Of a stretch of 11,771 nucleotides of DNA, positions 1 to 6,023 are shown in pieces. The stretch is from contig UQRG01000035.1 of NCBI GenBank assembly GCA_900543365.1, positions 1-11,771 on the forward strand, in the 5' to 3' direction. The number at the start of each line of letters is the position of its first letter. Positions within the stretch are counted from its first letter, which is position 1. Source of the DNA: an uncultured Eubacterium sp. (GTDB lineage: Bacteria; Bacillota; Clostridia; Lachnospirales; CAG-274). The position numbers and the translations under genes are program-made. The notes under the pieces are model-generated. The model did no database searches. It worked only from the letters and a program-made list of their open reading frames with translations, and was not told the DNA's origin.

Positions 1-647
1 ATCTCCAAACTTTCCTTTAAAATATAAGGCTTTACAAAAGCTAACATTCTACTTAAAATTCTGGCTATAAATCCAACTAAAAAAGCAGCTATAATTGTAC
101 CCTCTCTAACACCATCAAGTCTGCCATCACAAACAAAGGATATAATAACTGCACCAACAGTCATAGACACATCAAAGCAAATTTTTGTTATACCAAAATC
201 AGTTTTCCAAGTAGTGGACACAGCACGAACAAAGGATTCACCTGGAAGCATAGCTACATCTGCAAGAACCTCCAAATACACACCAAAGCCCAACACAATA
301 CATCCTAAAATTAAATACATTATTTTAACTACATAAAATTGAGGATTAATAAAACTAAGCAAAATCATAGTAAAATCTATAAAATAGCCAAAGGCAATAG
401 ATATTGGTATTTGCAAAATATGTTCTAATTTAAAATTTTTTCTTAATATTAAAAGCTGTAAAAAAATAAGAAAGACACTAAATATAATTGTGAAGTTTCC
501 TAATGTGGGAGAAAAATTAAGGCTAAGAACATAAGGTATAGCCGAAATAGGAGATGTACCCAAATTAGCTTTAGTAACAAGGCTTACACCTAAAGAACTA
601 ATAAAAAGTCCAAGCAAAAATATTACATATCTTTTCAATTTTTCCAT
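1..647 (-). CDS. YczE/DUF6198-type integral membrane protein, C-terminus cut by window edge
   Basis: My own translation gives 215 residues from ATG at 647, running off the left edge without a stop. The start is supported by AGGAG at 656-660, 8 nt upstream. The protein begins MEKLKRYVIFLLGLFISSLG and is highly hydrophobic, with about five or six predicted membrane segments. Recognisable family patches are TKANLGTSPISAIPYVLS near residues 25-42, a QIPISIAFGYFIDF stretch near 79-92, LPGESFVRA near 133-141, and a VREGTIIAAFLVGFIAR stretch near the end. These fit the COG2364 (YczE) / DUF6198 membrane family, whose members are about 210-230 residues, so probably only a few residues are missing. Its substrate or role is not established for the family, and I assign none. 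A hairpin with a T-run lies just upstream (675-706) and I see no promoter between it and the start, so expression may come from read-through of rpsU-yqeY. Family assignment is from remembered sequence patterns. Confidence 0.8.
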   Translation of the reverse strand, partial: MEKLKRYVIFLLGLFISSLGVSLVTKANLGTSPISAIPYVLSLNFSPTLGNFTIIFSVFLIFLQLLILRKNFKLEHILQIPISIAFGYFIDFTMILLSFINPQFYVVKIMYLILGCIVLGFGVYLEVLADVAMLPGESFVRAVSTTWKTDFGITKICFDVSMTVGAVIISFVCDGRLDGVREGTIIAAFLVGFIARILSRMLAFVKPYILKESLE

Positions 648-674
648 ATAAAACTCTCCTTTACTCTAACAAAC

Positions 675-706
675 AAAAAAGACTACTACACTATTGTGCA
701 GTAGCC
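675..706 (-). terminator. Intrinsic terminator after rpsU-yqeY
   Basis: Reading the minus strand, CTACTGCAC (704-696) pairs with GTGTAGTAG (691-683) around a 4-nt loop, giving nine pairs including one G-U. Six Ts (680-675) follow after two bases. It starts 15 nt past the yqeY stop and ends 27 nt before the start of the membrane-protein gene at 647. It is therefore either the end of the rpsU-yqeY transcript or a partial stop inside a longer one. Confidence 0.85.
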
Positions 707-718
707 CCTGTTAAATAA

Positions 719-1171
719 TTACAAGTTATTAAGTAATTTCTTAACTATTGTACTAACAAGTTTATTATCAGCTTTGCCCTTAGTCTTAGCTGTAACAGAA
801 CCCATTACTTTGCCCATATCTCTAATTGACTGAGCAGCAACTTCCTTAATAGTTTCAGCTACTATTTCCTCGATTTCAGCTTCTGACAACTGCTCGGGAA
901 GGTAAGCCTTCAAAAGCTCAATCTTCTTATTAGCCTCATCTACTAAGTCTTGACGACCTGCCTTTTCAAAGTCAGGCATAACATCGTTGATTTTTTTAAT
1001 TTCCTTGGAAATAACACTTAAAACGCTGTCATCGTCAAGGTTTTCAATTTTGTTGTCCTTCTCAATTTGAAGAACACCTGCACGAACGATTTGGATAACC
1101 TCTTTTTTAAGAGAATCCTTTTCCTTCATTGCTGTTTTTAAGTCATTAAAAAGTTGTTCCTTCAATGACAT
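719..1171 (-). CDS. yqeY: GatB/YqeY domain-containing protein
   Basis: A 150-residue protein, close to the usual 147-150 for the YqeY family, which resembles the C-terminal tRNA-binding tail domain of amidotransferase subunit GatB. Visible landmarks are the N-terminal MSLKEQLFNDLKTAMKEKD helix, YLPEQLSEAEI at 90-100, the MGKVMG turn at 119-124 and KGKAD at 131-135, all typical of the family. I chose the ATG at 1171. An in-frame GTG at 1180 would add three residues but sits only 2 nt from the AAAGGA ribosome binding site, whereas the ATG is 11 nt away and matches the family start. It lies 24 nt downstream of rpsU, the order seen in many Firmicutes, which suggests a translation-related role. 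The exact biochemical function of stand-alone YqeY is not settled; a link to tRNA-dependent amidation is inferred only from the domain. Confidence 0.95.
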   Translation of the reverse strand: MSLKEQLFNDLKTAMKEKDSLKKEVIQIVRAGVLQIEKDNKIENLDDDSVLSVISKEIKKINDVMPDFEKAGRQDLVDEANKKIELLKAYLPEQLSEAEIEEIVAETIKEVAAQSIRDMGKVMGSVTAKTKGKADNKLVSTIVKKLLNNL

Positions 1172-1195
1172 AACAATCACTATCCTTTGTGTAAA

Positions 1196-1372
1196 TTAGT
1201 TATATTTACGCTTTCTAGCAGCTTCAGACTTCTTCTTACGCTTTACACTAGGCTTGTCATAGTGTTCTCTCTTTCTTACTTCGCCCATAATACCAGCCTT
1301 AGCACAGTTTCTCTTGAAACGACGAAGAGCGCTATCTAATGACTCATTTTCCTTAACTCTAACCTCAGACAT
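1196..1372 (-). CDS. rpsU: 30S ribosomal protein S21 (bS21)
   Basis: A 58-residue, strongly basic protein beginning MSEVRVKENESLDSALRRFK and ending in a lysine/arginine-rich tail (KRKKKSEAARKRKYN). This is the standard length and pattern of bS21, a small-subunit protein that sits near the 3' end of 16S rRNA and helps translation initiation. The reading frame extends 13 codons further upstream, but the ATG at 1372 is the start: it carries the conserved N-terminus and has a very purine-rich site, GGAGGGAGGG at 1390-1381, 8 nt upstream. The extra codons fall inside the leader hairpin. It is the first gene of a two-gene unit with yqeY, driven by the promoter at 1437-1465. Identification is secure from sequence alone. 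Confidence 0.98.
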   Translation of the reverse strand: MSEVRVKENESLDSALRRFKRNCAKAGIMGEVRKREHYDKPSVKRKKKSEAARKRKYN

Positions 1373-1405
1373 TGTTACTTCCCTCCCTCCGGTTACATCA
1401 ATCCA

Positions 1406-1428
1406 GTGCAATAAAAGTAAAATTGCAC
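1406..1428 (-). promoter_or_regulatory. 5' leader hairpin of rpsU
   Basis: In the transcript, GTGCAAT (1428-1422) pairs perfectly with ATTGCAC (1412-1406) around a 9-nt U-rich loop. The predicted transcription start from the promoter at 1437-1465 is near 1430, so the hairpin begins within a few bases of the 5' end. No T-run follows, so it is not a terminator. A 5'-terminal stem like this could stabilise the mRNA or take part in translational control by S21 itself; either role is inference. Confidence 0.55.
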
Positions 1429-1436
1429 ACTACAAA

Positions 1437-1465
1437 ATTATACACAATATTTTCATTGTAGTCAA
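1437..1465 (-). promoter_or_regulatory. SigA-type promoter of rpsU-yqeY
   Basis: On the minus strand, TTGACT (1465-1460) and a perfect TATAAT (1442-1437) are separated by 17 nt. Upstream of the -35 box are dense A and T tracts (about 1470-1495) resembling an UP element, as expected for a strong ribosomal-protein promoter. The start is predicted near 1430, giving a leader of about 58 nt. Confidence 0.85.
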
Positions 1466-1497
1466 CCATAAATTTAAAATTTTTTGAACTTTTTTTG

Positions 1498-1522
1498 AAA
1501 AAAAGCGAAAGCACATTTTTTT
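1498..1522 (-). terminator. Possible weak terminator after hslO
   Basis: Just past the hslO stop, on the minus strand, seven As (1522-1516) could pair with seven Ts (1504-1498). They enclose GC-TTTC-GC (1512-1505), with an unpaired TGT bulge on one side. The stem is almost all A-U, so it is weak. No better terminator is visible before the rpsU promoter; some read-through from hslO into rpsU is possible. Confidence 0.3.
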
Positions 1523-1525
1523 GTA

Positions 1526-2395
1526 CTATTCTTGAAGTAATTTTAATAAATCATCTTTGCTAAATTCATAGTCCTTATTACAAAAATGACAATGAAGTGT
1601 TGCCTTACCATCTTCCTCTATTATTTTAGCAATTTCCTTTTTACCAAGAGATACAAGAGCTTTTTCTACTCTTTCCCTTGAACAGTTGCAGTAATACTCA
1701 ACTGGAACTTTATCCAAAATATTAGGCTCTAAATCGCCTATTAAGTAATCCATTATATCTTCAGGTGTCATACCCCTTTCAAGCATTGTTGTTACAGGCT
1801 CCATTTCGTGAAGCTTTATTTCAAGTGAAAATATAGTATCTTCATCAGCCTCTGGCATAAGCTGAATAACAAAGCCTCCGGCCTGCTTAATAGTATAATC
1901 CTTATCTACAAGAACACCTAAAGCTACAGCAGAAGGTGTCTGCTCTGACTTAGCAAAGTAATAAGTTAAATCTTCTGCAATTTCGCTAGAAGTTAAAGGT
2001 ATTTGACCTACATAAGGTTCTTTAAGTCCCATATCTTTCATTATAGTAAGAGTACCTTTACCAATAGCACCACTAACATCAAGTTTGCCATCTTCTCTTA
2101 AAGGTAAATCAACTCTTGGATTTCCAACATAACCTTTTACCCTTGCTTTGCTGTCAGCTGTAGCAGTAATTACTCCAGCAGGTCCATCACCCTTAATCTG
2201 TAAAGTAATCATATCATCTTCACCCTTAAGCATTGAACCCATAATAACAGCTCCAGTTAACGCTCTGCCTAATGCAGCTGAAATAACTGGTGATGTTTTA
2301 TGATATTCAAAGGCTTTTTCTACAGTTTCCCTAGTATCAGCAACAAAAACTCTTACTGAACCCTTACCAGCAGTTGCTCTTAAAATATAATCCAT
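1526..2395 (-). CDS. hslO: Hsp33 redox-regulated molecular chaperone
   Basis: A 289-residue protein, the normal length for Hsp33, a cytoplasmic holdase chaperone that becomes active when its zinc-binding cysteines are oxidised. The N-terminal core begins MDYILRATAGKGSVRVFVAD and contains the conserved ATADSKARVKGYVGNP-type patch near residues 78-93. The four zinc ligands are all present as CNC at 236-238 and CHFC at 269-272, the CxC...CxxC redox switch. The ATG at 2395 follows AAAGGA with a 10-nt gap, and that site lies within the last codons and stop of the upstream methyltransferase. Only 2 nt separate the two genes, so translation is probably coupled. Redox control here is post-translational; I see no separate promoter. 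Identification is secure. Confidence 0.97.
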   Translation of the reverse strand: MDYILRATAGKGSVRVFVADTRETVEKAFEYHKTSPVISAALGRALTGAVIMGSMLKGEDDMITLQIKGDGPAGVITATADSKARVKGYVGNPRVDLPLREDGKLDVSGAIGKGTLTIMKDMGLKEPYVGQIPLTSSEIAEDLTYYFAKSEQTPSAVALGVLVDKDYTIKQAGGFVIQLMPEADEDTIFSLEIKLHEMEPVTTMLERGMTPEDIMDYLIGDLEPNILDKVPVEYYCNCSRERVEKALVSLGKKEIAKIIEEDGKATLHCHFCNKDYEFSKDDLLKLLQE

Positions 2396-2397
2396 AA

Positions 2398-3165
2398 TTA
2401 TTTATTCCTTTCTTTCCCTTTTTCTCTAGCTACAAAAAATATTCTTTGACTTCTTTCTGTAGGCTCGTGGAATGTAAGCTCGTCATATACAGCCTCAAAC
2501 ACAAGCCCTGCCTCCTCAAGAAGTTCCTTTATATCTTCTATACTATAACCTCTTTCATAGTGATATTCTTCATGCCTTTCATAAAGTCCATTATTCGTTT
2601 CAATAAAGAAATTAGTATAAAATTCATTTATCTGTTCATCAGTATCATAATAATTTTCCCAAGTATATGCTGAGTTTTCTGTAGTTTCACAAAATGAGTT
2701 ACAGCCAAGAACCTTTTCAAACTTATAAATAGTGTTAATATCAAACACAAATAATCCCTTAGGGTCTAAATAATTATTTACAAGTTTAAATACTTCAAGA
2801 AGGTCATCTGGCTCTGTAATATAGTTTATACTGTCACATATTGAAACTATAGCATCAACTGTACCATAAAGTTCAAATTCCCTCATATCTTGATTAAGAT
2901 ATAGAATATCTAAGTTTTTTTCAACAGCTTTTTCACTTGCTATGGCAAGCATTTCTTCTGAAAGGTCAACACCAATCATATCAAACCCATTTTCAGCAAG
3001 TCTTTCTGTCATATTCCCAGTACCACAACCTAAATCGGCTATTATATTTGTACTATGTATAAGATTATGTTTCTTAAAAATTTCCTTTAAATACTCAGTC
3101 CAGCTATCATAAGGAGTATCCTCCATAAACCTGTCGTAAACCTGAGCAAAGCTTTCATAAGCCAT
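2398..3165 (-). CDS. Class I SAM-dependent methyltransferase (YqeM-like)
   Basis: A 255-residue cytoplasmic protein with the Rossmann-type methyltransferase fold. Motif I is DLGCGTGN at 44-51, the acidic end of strand beta-2 is GVDLS at 65-69, a QDMREF segment at 92-97 fits the adenine-contact region, and an FVFDINT strand lies at 139-145. The N-terminal YESFAQVYDRFMED resembles the start of B. subtilis YqeM and related small methyltransferases of Firmicutes. The substrate cannot be read from the sequence: the insert after residue 145 and the C-terminal part are family-variable. The start has GGGAGG 6 nt upstream, and this site overlaps the final codons and stop of the YdcF-like gene; the gap is 3 nt. 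It lies between that gene and hslO in one tight unit. Confidence is high for the fold and low for any specific target. Confidence 0.88.
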   Translation of the reverse strand: MAYESFAQVYDRFMEDTPYDSWTEYLKEIFKKHNLIHSTNIIADLGCGTGNMTERLAENGFDMIGVDLSEEMLAIASEKAVEKNLDILYLNQDMREFELYGTVDAIVSICDSINYITEPDDLLEVFKLVNNYLDPKGLFVFDINTIYKFEKVLGCNSFCETTENSAYTWENYYDTDEQINEFYTNFFIETNNGLYERHEEYHYERGYSIEDIKELLEEAGLVFEAVYDELTFHEPTERSQRIFFVAREKGKERNK

Positions 3166-3168
3166 TTT

Positions 3169-3891
3169 TTACCTCCCAAATACCCATAGTTGTATTACAG
3201 CAAGAACTTCTCTTGCATAATTAGGTATTAATGATTCTATTTTTGTTTTTGCATTATATGCTCTAGGATTAAGTCCATTAATTTTCGCCAATTCTCCTGC
3301 CCTATAGGAATGAAAAGAATTGGTTACATATGCTATTTTATATTCACTACCTAATATTTTATCAAGTATAGCTTTTGAAAATAAATAATTTTCATTAGTC
3401 GATGTAGATTTATTTTCTTCTATTATCTTATATTTATTTATTCCTTTATCAATAAGATATTTCCTCATTGCCTCTGCTTCTGAACAGTCTTCTTGAGGTC
3501 CTTGACCACCACTAACAACAATTAACGCATTAGGATTTTTTTTGCTATATTCAATCGCAGCATCAAGTCTGTCGGCAAGATTTCTACTCGGTATACTGCC
3601 GTGTAAACCACAACCAAGTACAATTACAGCATCTTCTGTATAACTAGGTGCATTTACATTTGACATAACAGCTATAAAAAGCATTAAAGATATAAATATC
3701 ATTGAACCTAATATAAACAATCTTTTAAGCCATTTGATTATATTATTACTTGGTAAATAACACCACAGTGATACTATAACACCAAAAATCATAGGTATTA
3801 ATATTCCTATATTAAAATTATTAAATAGGGCAAAGCCTAGCATATATATAACAAGAAATATGCCGAACACTGTTGTAATAATTTTTTTCAT
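3169..3891 (-). CDS. YdcF/DUF218 family protein with N-terminal membrane segments
   Basis: A 240-residue protein. Residues 5-24, 28-46 and 57-77 are hydrophobic and probably form three membrane helices. The rest is a DUF218/YdcF domain starting with DAVIVLGCG at 87-95. It continues through a RNLADRLDAAIEY segment at 103-115, VVSGGQGPQE at 125-134, a SEAEAMRKYL helix at 137-146, EENKSTSTNEN at 158-168 and VTNSFHSYRA at 189-198. Family members include E. coli SanA, ElyC and YdcF, implicated in envelope integrity and lipid-carrier or vancomycin-related phenotypes, but no reaction is firmly established. The start at 3891 has AGGGGAG with about 6 nt spacing. It is the first gene of a three-gene unit with the methyltransferase and hslO, driven by the promoter at 3933-3961. 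Confidence 0.88.
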   Translation of the reverse strand: MKKIITTVFGIFLVIYMLGFALFNNFNIGILIPMIFGVIVSLWCYLPSNNIIKWLKRLFILGSMIFISLMLFIAVMSNVNAPSYTEDAVIVLGCGLHGSIPSRNLADRLDAAIEYSKKNPNALIVVSGGQGPQEDCSEAEAMRKYLIDKGINKYKIIEENKSTSTNENYLFSKAILDKILGSEYKIAYVTNSFHSYRAGELAKINGLNPRAYNAKTKIESLIPNYAREVLAVIQLWVFGR

Positions 3892-3932
3892 TTGTATCTC
3901 CCCTTATATATACAACACTTTTTCAATATATA

Positions 3933-3961
3933 AGTATACACTATTTTTTTATTATAAGCAA
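3933..3961 (-). promoter_or_regulatory. SigA-type promoter of the ydcF-methyltransferase-hslO unit
   Basis: On the minus strand, TTGCTT (3961-3956) and TATACT (3938-3933) are separated by 17 nt. The predicted start near 3926 gives a leader of about 35 nt before the AGGGGAG site. It is divergent from the rimO promoter in the same gene-free region (3892-4087). Confidence 0.6.
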
Positions 3962-4022
3962 CATACTTTGGTTAGCTATTTATAAATTAAAGAAAATTTA
4001 ATTAATTATAACAAAATTTGAA

Positions 4023-4052
4023 TTGTAAATACCCTATAATTAGTGTTATAAT
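4023..4052 (+). promoter_or_regulatory. Extended -10 promoter of rimO-pgsA-protease
   Basis: TGTTATAAT at 4044-4052 is a perfect extended -10 element. A weak -35 match, TTGTAA at 4023-4028, sits 18 nt upstream. The predicted start is near 4059, leaving about 29 nt to the rimO ATG. The rest of the 196-nt divergent region is A/T-rich, and I see no operator-like repeat or riboswitch in it. Confidence 0.6.
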
Positions 4053-4087
4053 ATATTTGTATAACTTTATTTATTAGGAGAAATTTT

Positions 4088-5431
4088 ATGAATGCTAAAA
4101 TAAGCTTTGTGTCACTAGGTTGTGATAAAAATTTAATAGATAGTGAAATTATGTTAGGTCTTATTGATGAAGACGGCTATACAATAACTTATGATGATAG
4201 TGAGGCTGATATAATAATTATAAACAGTTGTGGTTTTATTATGGATGCTAACCAAGAAGCTATTGACAAAGTTCTTGAAATGGCAGATTACAAAAAAGAA
4301 GGACACTGTAAGGCTCTTATTGTAACTGGCTGTATGGCCCAAAGATACAAGGACGAAATATTTGAGGCACTTCCCGAAGTAGATGCTGTTGTAGGTACTG
4401 GTGATTTTGAAAGTATTGGTGATGTAATTAAAAGACTTTTAGAGGGTGAAAAACAAGTTAAACTTGTTACTAACAAAGAACATCTTTTAAACCCTGATAA
4501 TAGTTACAAAAGAATTATAACTACAACTGGTGGATTTAGCTATTTAAAAATTGCCGAAGGCTGTGATAACCACTGTACATATTGTACAATACCTTCTTTA
4601 AGAGGTCATTACAGGTCAAGAACTATAGATTCTCTTGTTAAAGAAGCTGAAATTCTTGCATCAAAAGGAGTAAGGGAACTTATACTTATTGCCCAAGATA
4701 CTTCTCTTTACGGTTCTGATATTTATGGCAAAAAATCACTTCCAGAGCTTTTAAGAAAGTTAAGCCAAATTGAAGATATTAAATGGCTCAGAATTCTTTA
4801 TTGCTACCCAGAAAATATTACAGATGAATTAATTGATGAAATGGCATCTAATCCTAAAGTTCTTCATTACTTAGATATGCCTATTCAGCACAGCGAAGAC
4901 AGAATTCTTAAACTTATGGGAAGAAGAAGTACAAATGCTGGATTAAAAAAAATTATAGGCAAAATGAGAGAAAAAATGCCTGATATGTGTATAAGAACCA
5001 CTCTCATAACAGGTTTTCCATCTGAAACGCAAGAAGAATTTAAGGCACAATGTGACTTTATTAAGGAAGTTAAGTTTGATAGACTTGGTGTATTTACTTA
5101 TTCACCAGAAGATGGTACTCCTGCCGCTAGAATGGATAACCAAATAGACGAAGATGTTAAAGCTGAAAGAAAAGATTATCTTCTTCAAGTCCAAAAAGGT
5201 GTATCTGCAAATATATGTCAGCAGTATGTAGGCAAAATCCTTGAAGTAATAGTTGAAGGTAAAATTGAAGACGATGACAATGTTTACTGTGGCAGAAGTT
5301 ATAGAGATTGTTACGAAATTGACGGTTTTGTTTTCTTTAAGTCAGAAGACGAACTTTTAGCTGGTGATTTCTACAAAATAAAAATAACAGAAGCTGGAGA
5401 TTATGACTTAATTGGAGAAAGGATTGATTAA
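4088..5431 (+). CDS. rimO: Ribosomal protein S12 (aspartate-C3) methylthiotransferase
   Basis: A 447-residue radical-SAM enzyme that adds a methylthio group to the conserved aspartate of ribosomal protein S12. The N-terminal domain carries the three cysteines of the auxiliary iron-sulfur cluster: C12 in SLGC, C48 in INSCGF and C82 in VTGCMAQR. The radical-SAM cluster motif is C159-DNH-C163-TY-C166. PIQHSEDRILKLMGRR at 265-280, ITGFPSET at 307-314 and the RLGVFTYSPEDGT patch at 332-344 are characteristic of RimO rather than the tRNA enzyme MiaB. A TRAM domain occupies roughly 372-440. The start has AGGAG at 4076-4080 with 7-nt spacing. It is the first gene of a plus-strand unit and its stop is 1 nt before the chosen pgsA start. 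All catalytic cysteines are intact. Confidence 0.97.
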   Translation: MNAKISFVSLGCDKNLIDSEIMLGLIDEDGYTITYDDSEADIIIINSCGFIMDANQEAIDKVLEMADYKKEGHCKALIVTGCMAQRYKDEIFEALPEVDAVVGTGDFESIGDVIKRLLEGEKQVKLVTNKEHLLNPDNSYKRIITTTGGFSYLKIAEGCDNHCTYCTIPSLRGHYRSRTIDSLVKEAEILASKGVRELILIAQDTSLYGSDIYGKKSLPELLRKLSQIEDIKWLRILYCYPENITDELIDEMASNPKVLHYLDMPIQHSEDRILKLMGRRSTNAGLKKIIGKMREKMPDMCIRTTLITGFPSETQEEFKAQCDFIKEVKFDRLGVFTYSPEDGTPAARMDNQIDEDVKAERKDYLLQVQKGVSANICQQYVGKILEVIVEGKIEDDDNVYCGRSYRDCYEIDGFVFFKSEDELLAGDFYKIKITEAGDYDLIGERID

Positions 5432-5432
5432 A

Positions 5433-5987
5433 TTGAAAAATATGAACTTACCAAACAAACTAACAATACTCAGAATAATAATGATACCTTTCTTTTTACT
5501 TTTTCTTTTATCTGAATTTGGACAAAGTACAAGATATGTTGCAACTGCAATATTTATAATTGCATCAATAACAGACTCCCTTGATGGATATATTGCTAGA
5601 AAATATAATCTTGTAACAAACTTTGGGAAATTTATGGATCCTCTTGCTGATAAACTACTTGTATGTTCTGCAATGATTGCTCTTATCGGTATGGACGATG
5701 CTGTTGTAGCCCTTCCAAGTGTAATTGTTATTATTATTATTGCTAGGGAATTTGTTATTACAGGCTTTAGAACTCTTGCAATAGAACAAAATATTGTTAT
5801 TGCTGCAGGATTTTGGGGTAAACTTAAAACTATTTGTCAAATGGTAATGATTGTTGTACTCTTACTTAACTTTGATAATGGATTTTTCATTGTTTTAAGT
5901 TATATACTTATTTACCTAAGTCTTGCTCTTGCAATTATATCAGCTATTGATTACATTGTTAAAAACAAGCAGGTTTTAAATGGCTGA
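5433..5987 (+). CDS. pgsA: CDP-diacylglycerol--glycerol-3-phosphate 3-phosphatidyltransferase
   Basis: A membrane enzyme making phosphatidylglycerophosphate from CDP-diacylglycerol and glycerol-3-phosphate, the committed step to phosphatidylglycerol and cardiolipin. With the TTG start at 5433 it has 184 residues. The full CDP-alcohol phosphotransferase signature is present: D48, D51-G52, A55-R56, G65, D69 and D73, with spacing DxxDGxxARx8Gx3Dx3D. Four to six hydrophobic segments surround it. TTG 5433 is preferred because AAAGGA (5418-5423) lies 9 nt upstream. The alternative ATG at 5442 (MNLPNKLTILR) is the start of many homologues but would have an 18-nt gap. A still earlier TTG at 5412 overlaps rimO and has no ribosome binding site. 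The gap to rimO is 1 nt, so translation is probably coupled. Confidence 0.95.
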   Translation: MKNMNLPNKLTILRIIMIPFFLLFLLSEFGQSTRYVATAIFIIASITDSLDGYIARKYNLVTNFGKFMDPLADKLLVCSAMIALIGMDDAVVALPSVIVIIIIAREFVITGFRTLAIEQNIVIAAGFWGKLKTICQMVMIVVLLLNFDNGFFIVLSYILIYLSLALAIISAIDYIVKNKQVLNG

Positions 5988-6023
5988 TATAATAAAACAC
6001 CATTTATAAAAGAAGGTGATATT

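Noticed and set aside
1393..1398. ATG directly followed by TAA in the rpsU leader (a start-stop mini-ORF)
   Set aside because: No ribosome binding site precedes it, and such a hexamer is expected by chance in A/T-rich DNA.
1373..1411. Thirteen-codon upstream extension of rpsU from a TTG at 1411
   Set aside because: It lies in the leader hairpin and Shine-Dalgarno region, has no ribosome binding site of its own, and bS21 starts at the ATG at 1372.
2446..2673. Plus-strand open frame inside the methyltransferase gene
   Set aside because: It is antisense to a well-supported gene, low in complexity (Ile/Phe-rich) and has no ribosome binding site; the same applies to the other antisense frames at 4154-4476, 5655-6172, 9687-9893, 10392-10646 and 11066-11648.
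3892..4087. Riboswitch or operator in the divergent intergenic region
   Set aside because: Only two promoters and A/T-rich spacer are visible; I found no substantial inverted repeat or conserved aptamer-like core.
5988..5993. TATAAT between pgsA and the S41 protease gene as a promoter
   Set aside because: No acceptable -35 box at 16-18 nt spacing; the genes are 36 nt apart and fit one transcript.
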